A stretch of DNA of 18,683 bases from an uncultured Pseudobdellovibrionaceae bacterium (lineage in GTDB: Bacteria > Bdellovibrionota > Bdellovibrionia > Bdellovibrionales > Bdellovibrionaceae), in NCBI GenBank assembly GCA_937900305.1, contig CALCCV010000348.1, positions 1-18,683 of the forward strand, in the 5' to 3' direction. This document shows positions 14,316-18,683 of the stretch, piece after piece. The number at the start of each line of letters is the position of its first letter. Positions within the stretch are counted from its first letter, which is position 1. Position numbers and translations under genes: made by a program. A model generated the notes under the pieces. It was given only the letters and a program-made list of their open reading frames with translations, was not told the DNA's origin and made no database searches.

Positions 14316-15362
14316 TTGTCGAAAAAGGATTTTTATTCCGTTCTCGGCGTTGAGCGCAAAGCCACCGAAGACGAGGTCAAGAAGGCCTATCGCAAGCTCG
14401 CGATGAAGTGGCACCCCGACAAAAATCCGGGTGACAAAAAAGCTGAGGACAAATTCAAAGAAATCACTGAGGCCTATGAGGTCTTGAGTGATGATAAAAA
14501 ACGCAAGATGTATGATCAGTTTGGTCACGCTAGCACTAACGCGGGGTTTGGCGGCTTCTCCCAAGGCCAGGGCTTTGGGGGCGCTGGCGGCGCCGGTGGG
14601 TTTGGCGGTTTTGGGGGGTTCAATCGGGAAGCCGGAGGTACTGGCTATAGCCAATCCGGCGGCGATCCTTTTCAAGATATTTTTGGTGACGTATTTAGCG
14701 ATATCTTTGGTCAGCGTGGCGATCCACGGGGAGGCGCAGCTGCTGGTGGTGCACGTCGCAGGCAAGTTCGCGGCAGTGATTTGCGTTACACGATGTCGGT
14801 CACTTTCGAAGACGTGGCCACCGGTTCTGAGCGCGTGATTTCTTATATTCGGCAACGTGATGACAAAGACGAAACTGCAAAACTTTCCGTCAATATTCCC
14901 GCCGGCGTGAAGGATGGTCAGAAACTCAAACTCAATGGGGAAGGTGATGTTCCTACGGGTGGCGGAGCGCCCGGCGATCTTTATGTTGTCATTCAAGTGC
15001 AAGAGCATGCACTTTTTAAACGAGAAGAAAGTGATCTAGTTTTGGATTTACCAATCTCTTTCACCGAAGCTATTTTGGGAACGAATCAAGAAGTTCCCAC
15101 TCTCACCGGAAAAGCACTCATTCGTGTGCCGCCAGGCACGCATTCAGGTCAGATTTTCAGATTGCGCGGCAAGGGTTTTCCAAAAATCGGATCGCAAGGC
15201 GTTGCGGGAGACATGCTGGTCCGCGTTTTAGTGGACACTCCGGCTCAGATATCTGCACGTCAAAAAGAGTTGATTGAAGAACTCGCAAAGATCAAAGAAG
15301 ACACTCCTCTTGTTCGAGCCTTTCGTGATAAAGTTTCGGTCTTGATGAAGACTCGAAAATAA
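14316..15362 (+). CDS. dnaJ: DnaJ/CbpA-type Hsp40 co-chaperone lacking the zinc finger
   Basis: This Hsp40 delivers substrates to DnaK and stimulates its ATPase. The 348-residue product has a J domain (about 1-70) with H33-P34-D35 in KWHPDKN, then a Gly/Phe-rich region (about 74-125, repeated GGFGG and DIFGDVFSDIFG). Two C-terminal beta domains follow (GSDLRYTMSVTFEDV; VNIPAGVKDGQKLKL; RVPPGTHSGQIFRLRGKGFP). The four CXXCXGXG zinc motifs of class A DnaJ are absent and I see no cysteine at all, so it is the class B (CbpA/DnaJB) type. Start is TTG 14316, with GAGG (14307-14310) overlapping the grpE stop; an earlier in-frame start at 14283 lies inside grpE and adds unrelated residues. The position next to grpE suggests it may act as a main DnaK partner. 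Confidence 0.93.
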   Translation: MSKKDFYSVLGVERKATEDEVKKAYRKLAMKWHPDKNPGDKKAEDKFKEITEAYEVLSDDKKRKMYDQFGHASTNAGFGGFSQGQGFGGAGGAGGFGGFGGFNREAGGTGYSQSGGDPFQDIFGDVFSDIFGQRGDPRGGAAAGGARRRQVRGSDLRYTMSVTFEDVATGSERVISYIRQRDDKDETAKLSVNIPAGVKDGQKLKLNGEGDVPTGGGAPGDLYVVIQVQEHALFKREESDLVLDLPISFTEAILGTNQEVPTLTGKALIRVPPGTHSGQIFRLRGKGFPKIGSQGVAGDMLVRVLVDTPAQISARQKELIEELAKIKEDTPLVRAFRDKVSVLMKTRK

Positions 15363-15436
15363 AATCCAGCGATGGAAATGGGACTTCAAAAAAGTATTTC
15401 AGTTCATCAAAGATATTTCTAACTAGAGGTTGAGCC

Positions 15437-17212
15437 ATGGCAAAAGCAGTTTCGAGAGTCACAGCGCGAAGACGGTCCGGTGTTTCACGACAGTCAGAAG
15501 TATCGAATGCACTGTGGATCATCACTGCGAGTTCTGTGGTTTGGCTGGGCCTTGTTGGGTGTGCCACTAAAGGAAAATTAAAATCGGGCGCCGCGAAAGC
15601 AAAACCGACGGTGGCTCAATCAGCTCCGAAAACGCACGCTGCTCCACTCGTGACGGCTATGCCGCCATCGTCTGAGATGTCGGATCCAAAACTTGAAAAA
15701 CAGAAAAGCATTTGGGCGGATGTTTTAGAGGCGCAAAAAAAAGAAAAATGGACGGACGTTATCCAAGGCTATCTGGAAATGGCTGATACCGAAACGGATC
15801 AGCGCGCTCAACAACAGTGGGTGGCCAAAGCCATGAATTTGGTTTCAACCAAACTTTCGCTGGAAGACCTTGATGACGTTTCTTCAGACTCAGATTTTGG
15901 CGCTGTGCGAGCGTTTGCCCGATTTTTGCTGGGCGAGAAGGCATTTGAGCGACGCGATTTTTCCACAGCTCGTAAGCACTTTTCGGCTGTGGTTTCTTTG
16001 GTTCCGGAAAGTGATTTGGCGGTGCAAGCGAAACCCTTCTTACAACAGATTGAAGCGATTGATGAGGTTGAGCCTTATACGATCGGGACGGTTTTGCCGC
16101 TCAGTGGAAGGAATGCCAACATCGGCCAGCGAGCCTTGCGAGGCTTGCAAATGGGTCTAGGGCTTCACAAGCCCAAATCTAAATTTCGCTTAGCCATTGC
16201 CGATAGCGAAGGCAATTCCGACCTGGCCGCATTGGGGGTTCAACGTTTGCTTGTTGAAGACAAAGTGATGGCCATCGTCGGGAGCGTCTTGAGTCGCACG
16301 GCTGCAGCGGTTGCGGCAAAGGCCAACAGCTTGGGCATACCTTCTTTGGCCTTGTCGCAAAAAGCTTCGGTGACTGAAATTGGTCCCACCGTTTTTACGA
16401 ATTCGGTCACGGCTGAGTTGCAGGTTCGGCAATTGGTTCGCACGGCTTTTCAGAACAAAATGCGAAAATTTGCGATCCTCTATCCCAATGATGCTTATGG
16501 TGTTGAGTTTGCGAATGCCTTTTGGGACGAAGTTTTGGCGCGCGGTGGGGAAATCACTTCAGTTCAAAGTTATGATCCGAAGGCGACAGATTTTCGCTAC
16601 GTTGTCCAACGTCTGGTGGGCAAATTTTATATTGAGGCGCGCTCTGAGGAATACAAACTCAAGGGCAAAGAGCTAGAAGCCAAACACAAAAATGAAAAAA
16701 AATCGGCCCGAGACAATTCAGAAGAGGATTTGCTGGATCCCGTTCAAGATTTTGATGCGATTTTTATTCCTGATAGCACTCGTGCCATGGGCCAGATGTC
16801 TGCGTTTTTGTCCTTCGCTGGGGTTCGCGCCGTCAAGCTTCTCGGTACAAATCTGTGGAACAATGGGGATCTGGTGAAGCGGGCTGGAAATTTTAAAGAC
16901 AATTTGATTTTCGTGGATTCGCCGCGCGACGGACTTTTGCAATCTAGTTTTGCGAAAGAGTTTAAGCAAATCTATGGAGAAGATCCTTCGATCATTGAAG
17001 CCCAGGCCTATGATGCTGGGCTGCTGCTGTCCGAAGCGATTGACAATCAAGGTGCCCGCAGCCGCAAAGCCTTGGCAGACACTTTGAAAACACTGGAAAA
17101 CACAAAGGGATCGACTGGTCTTCTGCACATGGGAAGTTTTCGATCGGTGGATCGACCCATGGTTTCCTACACTTTGATGGGCGGTCAGATTCTCCCGACG
17201 ACGAAGCAGTGA
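15437..17212 (+). CDS. LpoA/LppC-like outer-membrane lipoprotein with periplasmic-binding fold
   Basis: This 591-residue lipoprotein resembles the LppC/LpoA family, whose E. coli member activates penicillin-binding protein 1A from the outer membrane. An unusually long basic N-region (RRR at 11-13) leads to a hydrophobic helix and the lipobox L39-V-G-C42; Ala at +2 fits outer-membrane sorting. A low-complexity linker and a TPR-like helical region (about 75-205) follow. A type I periplasmic-binding fold then starts at YTIGTVLPLSGRNANIGQRA and continues through IVGSVLSRTAAAVA and FAILYPNDAYGVEFA. A highly charged insertion (about 399-432, Lys/Glu-rich) interrupts the second lobe. ATG 15437 follows an AGAGGT-type SD. 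It could instead be a branched-chain amino-acid-type binding protein, but the lipobox, TPR region and length favour LpoA-like. The ligand is unknown. Confidence 0.83.
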   Translation: MAKAVSRVTARRRSGVSRQSEVSNALWIITASSVVWLGLVGCATKGKLKSGAAKAKPTVAQSAPKTHAAPLVTAMPPSSEMSDPKLEKQKSIWADVLEAQKKEKWTDVIQGYLEMADTETDQRAQQQWVAKAMNLVSTKLSLEDLDDVSSDSDFGAVRAFARFLLGEKAFERRDFSTARKHFSAVVSLVPESDLAVQAKPFLQQIEAIDEVEPYTIGTVLPLSGRNANIGQRALRGLQMGLGLHKPKSKFRLAIADSEGNSDLAALGVQRLLVEDKVMAIVGSVLSRTAAAVAAKANSLGIPSLALSQKASVTEIGPTVFTNSVTAELQVRQLVRTAFQNKMRKFAILYPNDAYGVEFANAFWDEVLARGGEITSVQSYDPKATDFRYVVQRLVGKFYIEARSEEYKLKGKELEAKHKNEKKSARDNSEEDLLDPVQDFDAIFIPDSTRAMGQMSAFLSFAGVRAVKLLGTNLWNNGDLVKRAGNFKDNLIFVDSPRDGLLQSSFAKEFKQIYGEDPSIIEAQAYDAGLLLSEAIDNQGARSRKALADTLKTLENTKGSTGLLHMGSFRSVDRPMVSYTLMGGQILPTTKQ

Positions 17213-17252
17213 TCCAATGTTAGGGCTTGTATAAGCGTTTATTATTGACGCA

Positions 17253-17323
17253 GACCTCTTAAATCATCTTTCAAATTTTTAACCGGACCTCCTGTTCGCC
17301 GCATCTCAGTGTGCAAGGAGGTC
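17253..17323 (+). promoter_or_regulatory. SD-sequestering RNA hairpin with competing anti-SD, upstream of dksA-like gene
   Basis: GACCTCCT (17286-17293) is the exact complement of AGGAGGTC (17316-17323), which contains the Shine-Dalgarno of the gene starting at 17326. The 8-bp stem with a 22-base loop would hide the SD. A second segment, GACCTCTT (17253-17260), can pair with the same bases with one G-U. The leader therefore has two alternative anti-SD strands. The element could control translation by temperature, a small RNA, a ligand or ribosome passage; the sequence does not say which. Confidence 0.6.
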
Positions 17324-17325
17324 GT

Positions 17326-17694
17326 ATGATTCATGACAATTTGTTGAATGAGTGCCGAAGAAAACTGGTGACAACAAAAATGGATCTTTTGAACCGCGTA
17401 CACAATCTCACGAGGAACTTGGTGATGGAAACGGCGGTCCGTGATGACGCCGATCAACTCGCTGATCAGATGAATGAAACGCAAACTCTGACTCATATGA
17501 ATCGCCTGCGTTACCAATTGTTCGAAGTGGAATCTGCCTTGGCTCGGATGGACCAGGGACGATTCGGAATTTGTGAAGAGACTGAAGACTACATTGAAGA
17601 AAAAAGATTGCGGGCCATTCCATGGACACGCTTCAGTACAGAGGGTGCAGAAATTCAAGAGCGAATGAAGGTTCTGCACTTGCGTGGTTCGTGA
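17326..17694 (+). CDS. DksA/TraR-family protein with degenerate zinc finger
   Basis: DksA-family proteins enter the RNA polymerase secondary channel and modulate initiation, often with ppGpp. This 122-residue member has an N-terminal helical hairpin with an acidic tip, RDDADQLAD (40-48), and a C-terminal globular part GRFGICEETEDYI. The four zinc cysteines align to C83, T86, S104 and G107 with normal CxxC-x17-CxxC spacing, so three of four are lost. Zinc-independent DksA paralogues such as P. aeruginosa DksA2 are known, but that one keeps two cysteines. ATG 17326 follows a full AAGGAGGT SD (17315-17322), itself buried in a hairpin; an earlier in-frame GTG at 17311 overlaps that SD and is unlikely. 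An intact paralogue lies 159 bp downstream. TTGACG at 17245-17250 could be a -35 element, but I see no good -10. Confidence 0.88.
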   Translation: MIHDNLLNECRRKLVTTKMDLLNRVHNLTRNLVMETAVRDDADQLADQMNETQTLTHMNRLRYQLFEVESALARMDQGRFGICEETEDYIEEKRLRAIPWTRFSTEGAEIQERMKVLHLRGS

Positions 17695-17787
17695 GCGAAA
17701 ATTTCTAAGAAAAGTTTTTCCACGGCACTCACGTTTTTGCAGTGAATTGTGTTTTTGCTCAATCTTTTTACAAACAACATTTTTTTG

Positions 17788-17815
17788 TAGACAGAAATCA
17801 CTTCACTCGTAATAT
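17788..17815 (+). promoter_or_regulatory. Weak sigma-70-like promoter for the second dksA-like gene
   Basis: TAGACA (17788-17793, five of six to TTGACA) and TAATAT (17810-17815, four of six to TATAAT) are separated by 16 bp in the AT-rich 159-bp gap, 38 bp before the GTG start. The match is modest, but it is the best seen in this gap, and no terminator is visible between the two dksA-like genes. Confidence 0.35.
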
Positions 17816-17853
17816 GGCGCTCTTGTTCGGTAGAAATCATCTGGGGGGTAACG

Positions 17854-18231
17854 GTGAAATCAGCCGAAAACATTGACACTGAGTTGATGAGTTTGCGCGA
17901 CAATTTGCTAATGCAAAAGAGCGAGATTCTCAACAAGGTGCAAGAGTTTCGTGACGAACAGTCTCAAATCGGCCGCGATCTTTCCGACGATGCGGAAGTC
18001 GCTTCAATTGATCAATCTACAGAGTTGTCGATTCATTTGCATGAACGCGATCGTCTGTCGTTGCTCATGATTGAAAGAGCTCTTAGTCGCATCGACGCGG
18101 GAAAGTACACGGAGTGTGAGTCGTGTGGCGCCGAAATCGCCGTCAAGCGACTGATGGCGAGACCTTTCACTCACTTGTGCATCGACTGTATGGAAGAGGC
18201 AGAAAACTTTTCGCGCGGTCCGTTGCAGTGA
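17854..18231 (+). CDS. DksA/TraR-family RNA polymerase-binding protein, intact zinc finger
   Basis: This 125-residue paralogue of the preceding protein is predicted to bind the RNA polymerase secondary channel. The N-terminal helical hairpin carries SDDAEVASID (44-53) at the tip region, where E. coli DksA has its essential acidic residues. The C-terminal zinc finger is complete: C88-ESC91 and C109-IDC112 with the 17-residue spacer typical of DksA, followed by a short helix. It is shorter than E. coli DksA (151) and nearer to the compact DksA/YocK/TraR members. The GTG start at 17854 follows GGGGGG (17843-17848) at 5-base spacing. Its stop codon sits at the edge of a 13-bp tandem repeat. The pairing with a zinc-less paralogue suggests divided or zinc-responsive roles, as inference. 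Confidence 0.92.
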   Translation: MKSAENIDTELMSLRDNLLMQKSEILNKVQEFRDEQSQIGRDLSDDAEVASIDQSTELSIHLHERDRLSLLMIERALSRIDAGKYTECESCGAEIAVKRLMARPFTHLCIDCMEEAENFSRGPLQ

Positions 18232-18287
18232 TGTTGTGCTGTGAGTTTGGATTGTGAGTTTGGATTGTGAGTTTGGACTGTGAATTA
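18228..18287 (+). repeat. 13-bp tandem repeat filling a convergent intergenic gap
   Basis: GTGAGTTTGGATT (18241-18253 and 18254-18266) is repeated exactly, followed by GTGAGTTTGGACT (18267-18279) and a partial GTGAATTA (18280-18287). The preceding 13 bases, GTGATGTTGTGCT (18228-18240), look like a decayed unit and contain the dksA-like stop codon. The array fills nearly all the space before the convergent gene ending at 18293. No hairpin terminator is visible in it. Confidence 0.9.
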
Positions 18288-18292
18288 GTCTT

Positions 18293-18607
18293 TCAATATT
18301 CGAACTCTACAGCTTTGGTATCGACCTTAACCCCACCATTGGTTTGGTCCAGTTCAATCTGATAGGCGGCGTCGCCTTGGCCTTGCTTAAGAATGATTTT
18401 GCCGTCTTTGCTAACCTTTACGGTTTCGTCCGATTGGTTGGGCTTGCGCGTTTTCAAAACAACACCTGACGGGTTCACTTCTACATTGTCAGTTTTAATT
18501 CGGATCGTTTTTTCTTTTGCCTCGGCCTGAATTGGGCCCAAATGGAAAGTTGCAAATGCAAATAAAAGAAGTGCGGCGCGGACAGTTCGCATTTTTGAAA
18601 AATTCAT
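18293..18607 (-). CDS. Small exported protein of unknown function
   Basis: This 104-residue protein is not recognised. It starts with a clear Sec signal peptide (MNFSKMRTVRAALLLFAFA, hydrophobic core about 11-24) and a likely cleavage after A28-E-A30. The mature part is about 74 residues, rich in Lys, Val, Thr and Asp, and alternates hydrophobic and polar residues (KTIRIKTDNVEVNPSGVVLK; GKIILKQGQGDAAYQIELDQ), which suggests short beta strands. It has no cysteine or lipobox, so it is probably soluble in the periplasm or secreted. ATG 18607 is preceded by GGAGCTGAG. It converges on the second dksA-like gene across the 13-bp repeat. The 76 bases upstream to the window end show no further gene. 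Confidence 0.8.
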   Translation of the reverse strand: MNFSKMRTVRAALLLFAFATFHLGPIQAEAKEKTIRIKTDNVEVNPSGVVLKTRKPNQSDETVKVSKDGKIILKQGQGDAAYQIELDQTNGGVKVDTKAVEFEY

Positions 18608-18683
18608 CTCAGCTCCATTGGCAAAATCAGATTCAAAATCCTATCGGCAAATGGATCAGGACCTTGAAGCTGACGAAAAGCCG

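Noticed and set aside
14280..15008. A 242-codon open frame on the minus strand opposite grpE's end and dnaJ
   Set aside because: It is wholly antisense to strongly supported genes, and its predicted protein (Ala/Gly/Phe runs) mirrors the Gly/Phe-rich coding bias of dnaJ. No motif is recognisable.
17242..17679. A 145-codon minus-strand frame opposite the first dksA-like gene
   Set aside because: It is antisense to a gene with clear family motifs and an optimal SD, and its composition looks random.
1..18683. tRNA, rRNA, CRISPR, insertion sequence, prophage or defence-system signals
   Set aside because: I found no tRNA-like fold, array of spaced repeats, transposase, integrase, inverted-repeat termini or defence-family motif. 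Gene content is housekeeping on both strands.

Overview
The window reads as a stretch of a Gram-negative bacterial chromosome with roughly balanced base composition. It is probably from Bdellovibrionota or a related former-deltaproteobacterial lineage. The reasons are an uncharacterised helical protein that, from memory, recurs in Bdellovibrio and Myxococcus relatives, tandem DksA/TraR paralogues, an outer-membrane LpoA/LppC-type lipoprotein, frequent TTG and GTG starts, and short operons on both strands. This placement is inference; no rRNA or other phylogenetic marker is present. The first 27 bases are not genomic: they match the 3' end of the Illumina TruSeq universal adapter, so the left edge is a contig end carrying uncut adapter.

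Layout, left to right. (1) 29-709: the 3' part of a subtilisin-like (S8) protease gene cut by the adapter; the catalytic Ser and oxyanion Asn remain, but the Asp and His lie off the contig. (2) 837-2126: asparaginyl-tRNA synthetase. (3) 2232-5923: a three-gene acyl-CoA carboxylase operon (carboxyltransferase, biotin carboxylase, separate biotin carrier with an N-terminal BT-like domain). (4) 6136-7674: an orphan PAS-type sensor histidine kinase. (5) Minus strand 9492 to 7703: a conserved helical protein of unknown function, a TatA/B-family protein with a histidine repeat tail, and TatC. (6) Minus strand 12384 to 9754: a double-domain M16 zinc protease without signal peptide, followed by two tandem intrinsic terminators. 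(7) Plus strand from 12399: HemW, head-to-head with the M16 gene across only 14 bp, then grpE-dnaJ, an LpoA/LppC-like lipoprotein, and two DksA/TraR-family genes. (8) 18293-18607 minus: a small exported protein of unknown function.

Most of this is housekeeping: translation, acyl-CoA carboxylation, Tat export, radical-SAM heme chaperoning, protein folding, envelope biogenesis and RNA polymerase control. I found no defence locus, prophage, insertion sequence, CRISPR array, tRNA or rRNA, and no clear candidate for a wholly new system.

The most interesting unexplained signals are regulatory or structural. The first DksA-like gene has its perfect Shine-Dalgarno locked in an 8-bp hairpin, with a second competing anti-SD segment upstream, and its product has lost three of four zinc ligands next to an intact paralogue. 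Two intergenic arrays of exactly 13-bp period flank grpE and follow the second DksA gene. The Tat protein tail repeats a His every five residues. DnaJ has no zinc finger although it sits directly behind grpE. No intergenic gap exceeds 300 bases.
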